DNA from: Hymenobacter convexus
Lineage (GTDB): Bacteria; Bacteroidota; Bacteroidia; Cytophagales; Hymenobacteraceae
Assembly: GCF_030580955.1 (NCBI RefSeq)
Contig: NZ_JAUQON010000008.1
Location: 1 to 64,000 of the forward strand
DNA: 64,000 nucleotides
Direction of reading: 5' to 3'
The stretch's first letter is position 1. The number at the start of each line of letters is the position of its first letter. The position numbers and the translations under genes were made by a program. Of this stretch, positions 1 through 8,605 are shown piece after piece. The notes below the pieces were generated by a model that was not told the origin of the DNA, did no database searches, and worked only from the letters and a program-made list of their open reading frames with translations.

Positions 1-314
1 GCCCCCCGCCCACCCGCCCCCACCCAAAAGGGCCGCCGGCCCAGGGGGAAGGCCAAAGGGGGCCGAGCCCCCGCGGCGCTACAGCGTTCTGGCTAAAGTC
101 GAACTGATATTTGCCCTGCAGAGAAAAAATATCACACATTTTCATGGCTTACAGCCACTTTAACACCCAAACGGCGTACACAACTCAACTATATTGCAGA
201 GTGTTCGTAGGTTTGCATCGAAAATAGTCGGCTTGCATACTACTTTTGTCCGTCAATAGCTTTTGCTTCAACCGTTTCGCCTTTTTACCTTTCACCTCAT
301 TCCGTTTCACACCC
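1..314. other. Upstream non-coding stretch at window edge
   Basis: No convincing gene is visible here. The first 85 bases are C/G-homopolymer-rich; the rest is AT-richer and probably carries the promoter of the downstream Lys/Ala-rich gene. Two matches to the Bacteroidota -7 box TAnnTTTG occur, TAGGTTTG at 208-215 and TACTTTTG at 241-248. Neither has a well-spaced upstream TTTG box. Confidence 0.5.
241..248 (+). promoter_or_regulatory. Candidate Bacteroidota -7 box (TAnnTTTG)
   Basis: TACTTTTG matches the Bacteroidota -7 consensus and lies 67 bases upstream of the ATG at 315. No clear -33 TTTG at the usual 19-21 base spacing was seen, so support is partial. A second box, TAGGTTTG, is at 208-215. 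Confidence 0.35.
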
Positions 315-797
315 ATGGAAGATTTGTTTAAGAAGTTCGTCAATGCCGGAGTCGGTTACATTGCCCAGGGCAGCAAGACGGTGCAAAGCACCATCGAGAA
401 GTTGGTGAAGGACAACAAGATGACCCAGGAAGAGGGCAAGAAAATTGTGGACGAGCTGTTGAAAAGCGGCGAAACCAAGCGCGCCGAGCTCGAAAAGCAG
501 TTCCAGGGCCTGGCCGATAGCGTGAAAAAATCCGTCGGCCTGGGCGATTCCAAATCGAAAGCCAAGCCTGCCGCCAAAAAGCCCGCTCCCAAAGCCGCCG
601 CCAAGCCCGCCGCCACCAGCGTCACCAGCAAAGCCGCCAGCACCGTGAAAAAAGCCGCCGACAAAGTGAGCAGCGCCGCCGGCTCGGCCCAGAAATCGGC
701 CGCCGCCAAAGCTGGCGCTGCCAAGCCTGCTGCTGCCAAAAAGCCCGCTGCCAAGAAGCCCGCCGCCTCTGCTTCCCAGACGGACCAGCAATCCTAA
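315..797 (+). CDS. Phasin/histone H1-like Lys-Ala-Pro-rich protein
   Basis: A 160-residue protein in two parts. Residues 1-75 (MEDLFKKFVNAGVGY...) are predicted helical and amphipathic, resembling phasin or polyhydroxyalkanoate-granule-associated proteins. Residues 80-160 are low-complexity repeats of AAKKPA and KPAA type, as in histone H1-like tails of PhaF-type proteins. The basic tail could bind DNA and the helical part a surface or partner; this is inference from composition. The ATG at 315 is preferred to an in-frame TTG at 246, because the upstream residues are Phe-rich and unlike the family, and because a -7 promoter box overlaps the TTG. A strong intrinsic terminator follows 26 bases after the stop, so the gene is probably transcribed alone. 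Confidence 0.8.
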   Translation: MEDLFKKFVNAGVGYIAQGSKTVQSTIEKLVKDNKMTQEEGKKIVDELLKSGETKRAELEKQFQGLADSVKKSVGLGDSKSKAKPAAKKPAPKAAAKPAATSVTSKAASTVKKAADKVSSAAGSAQKSAAAKAGAAKPAAAKKPAAKKPAASASQTDQQS

Positions 798-823
798 GAC
801 ACAGCCAATACCAGAAGCAAAAA

Positions 824-854
824 CCCCGCTTGCGCCAGGCAAGCGGGGTTTTTT
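824..854 (+). terminator. Intrinsic terminator after the Lys/Ala-rich gene
   Basis: A perfect 10-bp stem (CCCCGCTTGC / GCAAGCGGGG) with a 5-base loop is followed directly by six T residues. It separates the 315-797 gene from the ABC1 kinase gene. Confidence 0.9.
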
Positions 855-884
855 AACAAAAAGCAGGGCCGCTGACCCACGCTG

Positions 885-920
885 AATCTGCGAAATCGGT
901 TTAATCTGCGTAAATCTGCG
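885..920. repeat. Three AATCTGCG direct repeats
   Basis: AATCTGCG occurs at 885-892, 903-910 and 913-920, just upstream of the ABC1 kinase start at 926. It may be a fragment of a dispersed intergenic repeat or a binding array; nothing else in the window matches it. Confidence 0.5.
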
Positions 921-925
921 GTCTG

Positions 926-2608
926 ATGTTCAAAAACACGATTTCCAACCTCACCCGCATCCGGCAAGTGGCGGAAGTGCTGCTGCGCTACGGCTTCGAG
1001 GACGTGGTGACGACCACGCCGCTGCGCCGCCTCGTGAGCAAAAGCCGCCGCCTGAGCTGGCAGCGCGAAGACCGGCCGGTGTTCGAAACCACGCGCTGGG
1101 AGCGGGTGCGCCTGATAATTGAGGAGCTGGGCCCCACCTTCATTAAGTTGGCCCAGGCCATGAGCAACCGGGCCGACTTGCTGCCCGAGGCCCTGATTGA
1201 CGAGTTTGAGAAGCTGCAAAGCAATGTGCCGCCCTTCGAAACGGCCCTGGCCCGCCAGATTATCGAGGAAGAGCTGGGCCGGCCGATTTCGGAAGTTTTC
1301 AGCGAGTTTGACGACGTGACGCTGGGCTCGGCCAGCATTGGGCAGGTGCACCGGGCGCGGCTGCTCACGGGCGAGGAAGTGGTGGTGAAGGTGCAGCGCC
1401 CCGGCGTGCAGCAAAAGGTGAAATCAGACCTGGCGCTGCTGCACGAGCTGGTGCGCCTCACAGCCGGCTTCCTGCAAAAGCAGGGCCTGGCCAACCCGCA
1501 GGACATCGTGGACGCCTTTGAGCGCAGCATGAGCAAGGAGCTGGATTACACGGCCGAAGCCCGCTCCATGGAGCAGTTTCGCAAGCTCTACGAAAACTAC
1601 ACCACCTTCTACGTGCCCAAGCCTTACCGTGAGCTGAGCACGGCGCGCATTCTCGTCATCGAGTTCGTGAGCGGCTGCAAAATAACCGATAAGACGCAAC
1701 TGCTGGCCTGGGACCTGAGCCCCGCCACGGTGGCCGAAAACGGCATGGACATTTACCTGACCCAGATTTTTGAGTTCGGGATTTTCCACGCCGACCCGCA
1801 CCCCGGCAACGTGCTGGTGCGCCCCGACGGCACCATTGTGCTCATCGATTTCGGCATGGTGGGCCGCCTCACCAAGCAGCAGAAATACGCCTTCGCGGGC
1901 GTGTTCATCGGCATGGCGCGGCAGGATGCACGTAGCATGGCGCTCAATTTCCGGCGACTGGCCCTCACGGCAGAAATTCCGGATATGCGGGCCTTCGAAG
2001 CCGATTTAAGCCAGCTGATTGAGGATTTTGCGATGCTCGACGTGAAGGAGATGAGCATGAGCGACCTCGCCGATGCCCTCCAGACCATCATTTACAACTA
2101 CAAATTGCAGGTGCCAGGCGCGGTGTTTCTCATCCTGCGGGCACTGGTGATTCTCGAAGGCATCGGCAAGGTGTTGCACCCCAATTTCAACACCTTCGAG
2201 TTCGTGGCGCCCTACGGCGCCAAGATTATTCGGGAGCAATACTCCCGCCAAAACCTGCTCAGCGAGGCCGAATACACCGGCACCCAGCTGCTGGCGCTGC
2301 TCCAGACACTGCCCGCCGATGTGCGCCAGATTGTGCGCAAAATCAGCAAGGGCGAACTTCGGCTGAAGTTCGAGCTGGTGGGCTACCAAACCCTGCTGCG
2401 CAAAGCCGACCAGCTCGTGAGCCGCACTATTCTGGCGCTGCTGGGCGTGGGCGGGCTGCTGTTTTCGGGCCTCACGCTGCTGGGCCACTACTCGCCCGAC
2501 ATGCCCTACCACCGCGGTGTGCCCGAAATTACGTGGTGGAGCCTCGGTGCCACGGGCTTCATGCTGCTGATTTTGCTGCTACTCGGCACTGGGCGGCGAG
2601 AGAAGTGA
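926..2608 (+). CDS. ABC1/AarF/UbiB-family atypical kinase
   Basis: A 560-residue member of the ABC1 (UbiB/ADCK) atypical kinase family, membrane-anchored ATPases/kinases linked to quinone and isoprenoid lipid metabolism. Visible motifs are KLAQ (74-77, the place of the family KxGQ), the Ala/Ser loop GSASIGQVHRA (134-144) replacing a P-loop, VVKVQRPGV with the nucleotide-binding Lys (153-161), catalytic HADPHPGN (288-295) and metal-binding IDFG (307-310). Two hydrophobic helices close the C terminus (about 500-556), as in UbiB. Bacteroidota use menaquinone, so a strict ubiquinone role is not assumed. The length is normal for the family. The start ATG follows the AATCTGCG repeats. Confidence 0.93.
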   Translation: MFKNTISNLTRIRQVAEVLLRYGFEDVVTTTPLRRLVSKSRRLSWQREDRPVFETTRWERVRLIIEELGPTFIKLAQAMSNRADLLPEALIDEFEKLQSNVPPFETALARQIIEEELGRPISEVFSEFDDVTLGSASIGQVHRARLLTGEEVVVKVQRPGVQQKVKSDLALLHELVRLTAGFLQKQGLANPQDIVDAFERSMSKELDYTAEARSMEQFRKLYENYTTFYVPKPYRELSTARILVIEFVSGCKITDKTQLLAWDLSPATVAENGMDIYLTQIFEFGIFHADPHPGNVLVRPDGTIVLIDFGMVGRLTKQQKYAFAGVFIGMARQDARSMALNFRRLALTAEIPDMRAFEADLSQLIEDFAMLDVKEMSMSDLADALQTIIYNYKLQVPGAVFLILRALVILEGIGKVLHPNFNTFEFVAPYGAKIIREQYSRQNLLSEAEYTGTQLLALLQTLPADVRQIVRKISKGELRLKFELVGYQTLLRKADQLVSRTILALLGVGGLLFSGLTLLGHYSPDMPYHRGVPEITWWSLGATGFMLLILLLLGTGRREK

Positions 2609-2617
2609 GCGCAGGAT

Positions 2618-2691
2618 TTTGCGAGGTCAGAAGGGGTTTTGCAAGGTTGACGTTGAATGCAAACTTGCGATACCCCTTTTCACCTCGCGAA
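2618..2691. repeat. Imperfect inverted repeat downstream of the ABC1 kinase
   Basis: Arms at 2621-2637 (GCGAGGTCAGAAGGGGT) and 2672-2688 (ACCCCTTTTCACCTCGC) pair over 17 bases with two mismatches. An 8-base GCAAGGTT at 2641 can also pair with AACCTTGC at 2691. It resembles a diverged intergenic palindrome and has no T-run, so it is not a classical terminator. Confidence 0.6.
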
Positions 2692-2771
2692 ACCTTGCGC
2701 GAAGGCTTGGCTGCCGGACTCTTAAAGCCCGACCTTTGCGCCGTAGGTCCTATTTCTGCCTGCGTGATTAC

Positions 2772-4934
2772 ATGCCTGCTCCGTTTTACTCCCGCATAGT
2801 TCAAATTTTAATTGGGATTTTACTGGAAGTGCTGCCGCAGCTGGCAACGGCCCAAACCGCCCCGGCTGGCCCACCGGTGCTGCGCGAAGCCAGCCTGCGC
2901 ACCGACACCGCCACCTACCTGCTGAGTCGCAACACCGCTCTGATGCAGGGCACGTCGGCGCTGTATTTCTGGTTTCGACGCGACGATGAAACCCTGGAAC
3001 TGCGCCTCTACCCGGCCAATGCGGCTAGCGCTAAGCCGCTCCGTCTGCGCCGCACGCCCGATTACCAGCAGCTCGATTCGCTTACCAAAGAGGAGGACGG
3101 CGGGTTTCGCACGCGGCTCAAGTTTCAGAACCTGACCAGCAGCCAGTTTTTGCGGCTGGTGGTGGAGCAGGCGGCTGATACGGCCGGCCGGCCGGCCCTG
3201 CGCCAGGTGGTACCGCTGCTGCCGCTGGCCCGCACCACGCTGGCCCTGCGCGTGCCCGATAACGAGCTGTTTGTGGGCGAGGAGAAAGTATTTGAGCTCA
3301 CCAGCTCGAACCCGCGCAACGTGCACGCGGCCGGCGAGTGGGTGCGCGGCCCCGAGTTCGACTACCGCCTGGTGGCCGAGGCCAACGGCACGCTGCGCCT
3401 GCACGTGCTGCCCAACCAGCTGGGCGTGCGCACGTTGCAGGTGAAGCTGCAAACCGAGCGGCCCACGCTGCTACCCGGAAACAAGCTCAGCTACCAATTG
3501 CCCGTGCTCCGGCAGGAGTTCAACGTGAAGGCCAGCCGCCTGCGCTTCCTCTCGCCCGACAAGCGCAACGTGACCATGGACGAAGCCAGCCGCCGCAAGG
3601 GCGTAGAGCTGATTCTCGACAACGGCCGCAGCTTCGAGCTGCACCGCACCTACCGCGTGGAAGACCAGGAAGAGCCTGGCGGCGAGCTGATTGCCGACAT
3701 CTTTACCCGGCAGTTCCTCAGCAACGACCGGGTGCTGTGCTACCTGCGCCCCTACAACACCCACCGCCAGACCGAAGGCTACCTCTACATCAAGGAAAAC
3801 GACGCCGCCCGTTACCTCACCAACCTCGACATCACGCCCCAAACCGTGATTCGCAACGTGCAGGTGCTGCACCGCGGCGGCGAATGGAGCCCCGGCCTGA
3901 GCGTGAGCCCCGGCGAAACCGTGGACGTGCGCCTCGAAGGCGAGGGCCTGCAAAAAGCCCGCGTATCGTTCGAAGACCTGCCCATCATCCCGTCCGATTC
4001 GTCGGTGCGGACCGATGCGCGGCTGGTGTTTCGGGTGCGGGTGCCGGTGAATTTCGACAAGCGCAAAAGCACGATTTACAACCTGGGCCAAGCCACGGGC
4101 TATGCGCTCAGTGTGCGCGAGTTCCAGCGGCCGCACCCGTTAGATTTCGTGTCGGTGACGTATGGCGACGCGGCCCGGCCCATCACCCGCCTCAACGGCC
4201 CGGTGCTCTACGACGGCACCATCCGCGACGTGGTGTTTCAGTTCAACCCGGCCGGCATCGACCAGGCCGATGTGCTGTTTGGCAAGCAGTTTCTGAGCTT
4301 TGAAATCCGCACCGTAAACGCCAAGGGCGACCTAGTGGAGCTGCGCAACATCGACAACATCGTCATTTGCCCCGGCGACAATTCGCCCCGCGCCGCTTTC
4401 TACGCCGACAAACAGTGCCGTACCGACCCGCTGAGCCTCAATGCCATCCTGAGCCGCAAAACCTACGACCTCGACGAGTGGAGCCGCATTTTTGTGACGG
4501 TGAAGCACCAGGCTAGCCAGTACTCCGAAACCGGCTACACCCAAACCGTGGAGCTCGTGCTTAAGCGCACCTACAAGTTCGACATCGACGTGAGCTTCCC
4601 GGCCGGCCTGCTCACCCGCAAGCAGAAGGAGGATAAATTCGGCGACCTGGGCGGTATCTCGCTGGCCACACTGGCCCAGTTCAGCTTCTACAGCCCCAAC
4701 AAAATCAACCGCTTGCGCCCCTATAAAATCGGCGCCGGCTTCGTGGCCCTCAACGCCTTCAACCTCGGCAGCAGCACCGCCAACCGCGACCTGGGCGTCG
4801 TCATCCTCGGCTCGGTGTATCCCACGCGGCGCGAGGCCAAGTTCACCTTCCCGCTTTACCTGGGCGGCGGCTATCTGCTAGGCACCACCCAGTGGTTTTT
4901 CATGCTGGGGCCGGGCATTGGGGTGCGGCTGTAG
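2772..4934 (+). CDS. Large exported protein of unknown function
   Basis: A 720-residue protein that I cannot assign to a family. The ATG at 2772 gives a signal peptide (hydrophobic IVQILIGILLEVLPQL, then AxA-like cleavage near ATAQ). The middle region is polar and beta-rich, with spaced Gly/Pro like Ig-like or adhesin modules (for example SPGETVDVRLEGEGL and LFVGEEKVFELTSS). The last 150 residues (FPAGLLTRKQKEDKFG... to the glycine-rich end YLGGGYLLGTTQWFFMLGPGIGVRL) look like short amphipathic strands of an outer-membrane barrel-like or surface domain. An earlier in-frame ATG at 2619 lies in the inverted repeat and gives no signal peptide, so it was not used. GACCTTTG at 2731 is a near match to the -7 box. 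Confidence 0.75.
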   Translation: MPAPFYSRIVQILIGILLEVLPQLATAQTAPAGPPVLREASLRTDTATYLLSRNTALMQGTSALYFWFRRDDETLELRLYPANAASAKPLRLRRTPDYQQLDSLTKEEDGGFRTRLKFQNLTSSQFLRLVVEQAADTAGRPALRQVVPLLPLARTTLALRVPDNELFVGEEKVFELTSSNPRNVHAAGEWVRGPEFDYRLVAEANGTLRLHVLPNQLGVRTLQVKLQTERPTLLPGNKLSYQLPVLRQEFNVKASRLRFLSPDKRNVTMDEASRRKGVELILDNGRSFELHRTYRVEDQEEPGGELIADIFTRQFLSNDRVLCYLRPYNTHRQTEGYLYIKENDAARYLTNLDITPQTVIRNVQVLHRGGEWSPGLSVSPGETVDVRLEGEGLQKARVSFEDLPIIPSDSSVRTDARLVFRVRVPVNFDKRKSTIYNLGQATGYALSVREFQRPHPLDFVSVTYGDAARPITRLNGPVLYDGTIRDVVFQFNPAGIDQADVLFGKQFLSFEIRTVNAKGDLVELRNIDNIVICPGDNSPRAAFYADKQCRTDPLSLNAILSRKTYDLDEWSRIFVTVKHQASQYSETGYTQTVELVLKRTYKFDIDVSFPAGLLTRKQKEDKFGDLGGISLATLAQFSFYSPNKINRLRPYKIGAGFVALNAFNLGSSTANRDLGVVILGSVYPTRREAKFTFPLYLGGGYLLGTTQWFFMLGPGIGVRL

Positions 4935-4947
4935 GCGGCGCGCCGGC

Positions 4948-6102
4948 TCAAAACAACAGGCCCACATCGAGGCGAATCAACTGGCATTTTACCACATTAT
5001 AGGCGTTGAAATTCACCTTTTCGCCGTTGTTTTCAAGCTGAGAATATCGCAACTCGGCCGTCAAGGCCGGGAGTGCTGGCAGCTTGAGCCAGGCGCCAGC
5101 GCCGGCCGCGTAGCCATAGTTCAACGTTCCGGTTTCGATGGGCTGGTCGGCCATTTTGGTCAGCGGAAACGAAGTGGTTGAGGTATTGCCAAAGTTGACG
5201 GCCACCAGTGGACCGGCATTGACGAAGGGCCGGAAAACCCCGTGTCCGACCGAGTAGCGCAGCAGCAACGGCAGCTGCACCTGGCTATAGTGCACGTTGG
5301 CGGTCACGGTGTTGGTGGGGGAGCCGCTGTTGTACGCATACAGGTCAAACTGCCCGTATGCGCTGCGCAGGGTGGTATACACGGCTTCCATTTGTGCCGA
5401 AAAATGGCTGCGGCCATACAAGTTGAGCATCAGTCCTGCCTGATAGCCTACCGTGCCGGTGTGGGGCCCGTTGGCAAAAGAGGGAACATTGAGGTCGAAC
5501 CGGACCGAATTGATGCCTGCTTTCACGCCCCAGGCGGCGCGCAGGCCGGAGTCGTGCTTCACCAAATGGCTGGGTGCCTGCGGAGTGCGGCAGCGGTTGT
5601 AGTCCATCACCAGCGCCGCGAGGTGGCTTTGGGAGTAAGGGTAGCGCCGTTGGAAAGCATTGCTGCCAATTTCCAGCGTCGTACAGTCGCCCAGTTGGCG
5701 GGCCAGGGTAAGCTGATAGGTAAGGGGCTGCACTTCAATTACATAGCTCGAATCGGGCACCTGCAGGTAAAAGCGCTTGTCCCGCTGCTCGTTCTCCCCG
5801 GCAAATAGGCTGACCGGTCCCTCCACCAGCGGCACCACAAAATGCGGCGTGCCCTGGCGCCCCACCAGGCGGCTCACGCCCGCCGGGCCCCGGGCGCCAC
5901 CGTAGCTGCGGGCTTCGCCGGCACTAAAGTCGGCCGCCGGCTGACCCGGGCGAAACAGCCGTATCGTCCCTTTGCCACTATTAAGTTGGACGCGCCCGCG
6001 GAGGGTGTCGCCGTTGGTTTTGACGAGGTAGTCGGACGAAGACTGCTGGGCAAAAACAGCCGAGGTAGAAACCAAAAAAGATAAGAGTAAGGGTAAACGC
6101 AT
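4948..6102 (-). CDS. Exported PorT-like outer-membrane beta-barrel protein
   Basis: A 384-residue protein starting MRLPLLLSFLVSTSAVFAQ, a clear signal peptide. Residues about 25-60 (DYLVKTNGDTLRGRVQL...) are the N-terminal module typical of Bacteroidota barrel proteins that begin with a 'translocated tag' segment. The C-terminal 200 residues (WGVKAGINSVRFD..., ...RPFVNAGPLVAVNF..., ...AELRYSQLENN...) have the alternating strands and turn pattern of the outer-membrane barrel (PorT-type) domain. The extended frame to 6171 was rejected because it places polar sequence ahead of the signal peptide. It converges with the preceding plus-strand gene with a 13-base gap. The ligand is unknown. Confidence 0.8.
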   Translation of the reverse strand: MRLPLLLSFLVSTSAVFAQQSSSDYLVKTNGDTLRGRVQLNSGKGTIRLFRPGQPAADFSAGEARSYGGARGPAGVSRLVGRQGTPHFVVPLVEGPVSLFAGENEQRDKRFYLQVPDSSYVIEVQPLTYQLTLARQLGDCTTLEIGSNAFQRRYPYSQSHLAALVMDYNRCRTPQAPSHLVKHDSGLRAAWGVKAGINSVRFDLNVPSFANGPHTGTVGYQAGLMLNLYGRSHFSAQMEAVYTTLRSAYGQFDLYAYNSGSPTNTVTANVHYSQVQLPLLLRYSVGHGVFRPFVNAGPLVAVNFGNTSTTSFPLTKMADQPIETGTLNYGYAAGAGAWLKLPALPALTAELRYSQLENNGEKVNFNAYNVVKCQLIRLDVGLLF

Positions 6103-6273
6103 CAGAAAAATTAAAACATGAACTGAATAGCTTGTAAAAGTAAGCCGCGAGGACACGCCCCGCGCACGCATGGCGGAAAATACGCAGCGCGTTTTGGCCG
6201 GGTAGTCGGTGCTGGTTTTACCTGCTGGGGCGAGGCTCTGGGGCTTCTTTGTAATACCGCTTTGTCGGTTATT
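6103..6273. other. Intergenic region, no gene
   Basis: 171 bases between two minus-strand genes. It should hold the promoter of the 4948-6102 gene; on the minus strand TACTTTTA near 6140 is a near match to the -7 box. No hairpin with a T-run was identified. Confidence 0.4.
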
Positions 6274-6741
6274 TCAACGGGTATAATCCCTCAACTCTAA
6301 AGCACCAGTTGTGGCGATACTTTGAGCAATGTTTCGGGCCCTATTAATATCCTGAACTTGCACCGCCAACATGCCTTCGCTAGAATTAGATACAGCGAAC
6401 ATAATCAGGTAACGCTGTTGTTTCAGCGTCTGATAAATACTGGAATCACTTATTTCGTCCTTTACGAGTTCAGAAAAATGCTTGATAAATAAGTGGTTGA
6501 TAGCTGGTAGTCGTTCCCAGCCTCCAAGTGGGATGAGGCCAAATAAGCAAGTAAATTCTCCCTTATAGCCATCCGCGAAATCAAGCGCGATATAATTATA
6601 AGTTGTAGCAGTGCATATGGCTAACAGCAGGCTTGGAATACCGAAATAGAGTTCCTTATTAAAAAGTGTGTAAAATGGAAAGGCAAAAATAAACGCACCC
6701 AGAACGTAGTTCCGGGTGCGTGGCAATGCTATTTTCAGCAT
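6274..6741 (-). CDS. Small two-TM membrane protein, unknown function
   Basis: A 155-residue protein with two adjacent hydrophobic segments near the N terminus (about 12-28 and 34-48), then a soluble domain. The visible composition (ELYFGIPS..., ...GEFTCLFGLIPLGGWERLPAI...) suggests a small PH-like or membrane-associated domain, but I do not recognise a family. The base composition is clearly AT-richer than its neighbours, suggesting recent acquisition or low expression. Its start lies one base after the stop of the phosphohexomutase, so the two are probably cotranscribed. Confidence 0.75.
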   Translation of the reverse strand: MLKIALPRTRNYVLGAFIFAFPFYTLFNKELYFGIPSLLLAICTATTYNYIALDFADGYKGEFTCLFGLIPLGGWERLPAINHLFIKHFSELVKDEISDSSIYQTLKQQRYLIMFAVSNSSEGMLAVQVQDINRARNIAQSIATTGALELRDYTR

Positions 6742-6742
6742 G

Positions 6743-8479
6743 TTATTGCAGCTTCATATCCGCAATTATCGCCTGAATCTTCTCGTGCGCCTGCCGCTGC
6801 GCCAAATCAAAATCAACGGCTGATTTCAGGGGCTGCTTCACGCTGAAATAGAACTTGATTTTCGGCTCGGTGCCGCTGGGGCGGGCCGAAATTTTGCTGC
6901 CGTCGTCGGTGAGGAACTGGAGCACGTTGGAGCTTTCCACACCGGTGTCGGTGGCCAGGCCGGTGCTGAGGTCGTGGATGCGGCCGGTTTTGTAGTCGCG
7001 GATTTCCACTACTTTCATGCCGGCGATGGTGGCGGGCGGGTTGGCGCGCAGGCTGGCCATCATTTCCTGAATTTCTTCGGCGCCGCGCTGGCCTTTTTTG
7101 GTGAGGGAAATCAGGTCTTCCACATAGAGGCCGTACTGGGCATACATGTCCACCATTTCCTGGTAGAGCGTGCGGCCCTTGTCCTTGGCCACGGCGGCCA
7201 TCTCGGCCACCAGCGCGCAGGCCGAAATGGCGTCCTTATCGCGCACGAAATCGCCGATGAGGAAGCCGTAGCTTTCCTCGCCGCCGCCGATGTAGGTTTC
7301 GCGGCCTTCCTTCTCGCGGATGAGGCCGGCAATGTACTTGAAGCCGGTGAGCGTGCGGTAGCTCTTCACGTTGTAGTGGCGGGCAATATCGCCCAGCACC
7401 TCGCTCGTCACGATGGTGTACACGATGAAGTCCTGCGGGGTGCTCTGGCCGGCGCGGTGGCGGGCCGAAAGCAGGTAGTTGGTGAGCACGGCGGCCGTCT
7501 GGTTGCCGTTGAGCAGCACCCACTCGCCCTTGTCGTTTTTCACGCCGACGCCCACGCGGTCGGCGTCGGGGTCGGTGGCCAGCACGATGTCGGCATCGGT
7601 GGCTTTGGCCTGGTCGAGGGCCAACTGCATGGCGCTTTTCTCCTCCGGGTTGGGCGACTGCACGGTGGGAAAGTTGCCATCGGGCGTGGCCTGGGCCTGC
7701 ACCACGTTCACGTTTGTGAAACCGAACTCGCGCAGCAAGCCCGGTACCAGCGTCACACCCGAGCCGTGGATGGGCGTGTACACGATGTTCAAATCGTGCT
7801 GGCGCTGAATGGCGGCCGGGTCGATGCTGAGCTTCTTGGCGGCGGCAAAATACTTCGCATCAATATCAGCGCCGATGCTGATGATTTTCGACGGGTCAGC
7901 CTCGAATTTTACCTCGGTGGGGCTGGTGATTTTGTTGACTTCAGCGATGATGTTCTGGTCGTGCGGAGCCACTACCTGCGAGCCGTCGTTCCAGTACACC
8001 TTGTAGCCGTTGTACTCCTTGGGATTGTGCGAAGCGGTGATGACGCAGCCGCTCTGGCACTGCAATTCGCGAATGGCAAACGATAGTTCCGGGGTGGGCC
8101 GCAGGGCTTCAAACAGGTAGGCAATGATGCCATTGGCCGAGAAAATGCCAGCCGCGATTTCGGCAAAGGCGCGGCTATTGTTGCGCGAGTCGTGCGCAAT
8201 GGCCACCTTGATTTGCTGGCCGGGAAAGCTCTGCAACAAGTAGTTGCACAGGCCCTGCGTGGCCATGCCCAGCGTGTAGCGGTTCATGCGGTTCGAGCCT
8301 AGCCCCATGATGCCGCGCAGGCCGCCGGTGCCAAATTCGAGGGTGCGGTAGAAAGCGTCGGTGAGCTGGTCGTCCTGGCCGTCGGCCTGCAGCTGGCGGA
8401 TGGCGGCCTGGGTGTCGGCGTCGTAGGCGGGCGTGAGCCAGGTGTTGATGGTGTGCTGGATTTCGGGGGTGAGGGCCAT
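6743..8479 (-). CDS. Phosphoglucomutase/phosphomannomutase family enzyme
   Basis: A 578-residue alpha-D-phosphohexomutase interconverting hexose 1- and 6-phosphates in the cytoplasm. All four family signatures are present: the phosphoserine loop TASHNPKEYNGY (148-159, Ser150 catalytic), metal-binding DPDADR (303-308), sugar-binding GGGEESYGF (398-406) and phosphate-binding RPSGTEPKIKFY near the C terminus. The length matches the long PGM2/PgcA-like branch (about 570-600 residues), so phosphoglucomutase or phosphopentomutase-like activity is likelier than PMM alone. The ATG giving MALTPEIQ is preferred to the longer frame at 8542. Confidence 0.95.
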   Translation of the reverse strand: MALTPEIQHTINTWLTPAYDADTQAAIRQLQADGQDDQLTDAFYRTLEFGTGGLRGIMGLGSNRMNRYTLGMATQGLCNYLLQSFPGQQIKVAIAHDSRNNSRAFAEIAAGIFSANGIIAYLFEALRPTPELSFAIRELQCQSGCVITASHNPKEYNGYKVYWNDGSQVVAPHDQNIIAEVNKITSPTEVKFEADPSKIISIGADIDAKYFAAAKKLSIDPAAIQRQHDLNIVYTPIHGSGVTLVPGLLREFGFTNVNVVQAQATPDGNFPTVQSPNPEEKSAMQLALDQAKATDADIVLATDPDADRVGVGVKNDKGEWVLLNGNQTAAVLTNYLLSARHRAGQSTPQDFIVYTIVTSEVLGDIARHYNVKSYRTLTGFKYIAGLIREKEGRETYIGGGEESYGFLIGDFVRDKDAISACALVAEMAAVAKDKGRTLYQEMVDMYAQYGLYVEDLISLTKKGQRGAEEIQEMMASLRANPPATIAGMKVVEIRDYKTGRIHDLSTGLATDTGVESSNVLQFLTDDGSKISARPSGTEPKIKFYFSVKQPLKSAVDFDLAQRQAHEKIQAIIADMKLQ

Positions 8480-8605
8480 GGGGAGAAAGAAATGAGTTCG
8501 GGTGGGCCGGAAACGGCCGTAAAGGAAAGAAAGTTGGCGCATAACTGCCCGGCGCCTGCGGGTTGCCCGCCCGTTTTTTGGTGGCAGGGGCCGGCAGTAG
8601 CCCGG

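Noticed and set aside
3338..4303. Plus-strand frame of 321 codons inside the exported protein gene
   Set aside because: Arg/Pro/Ala/Gln-rich shadow frame of the real gene.
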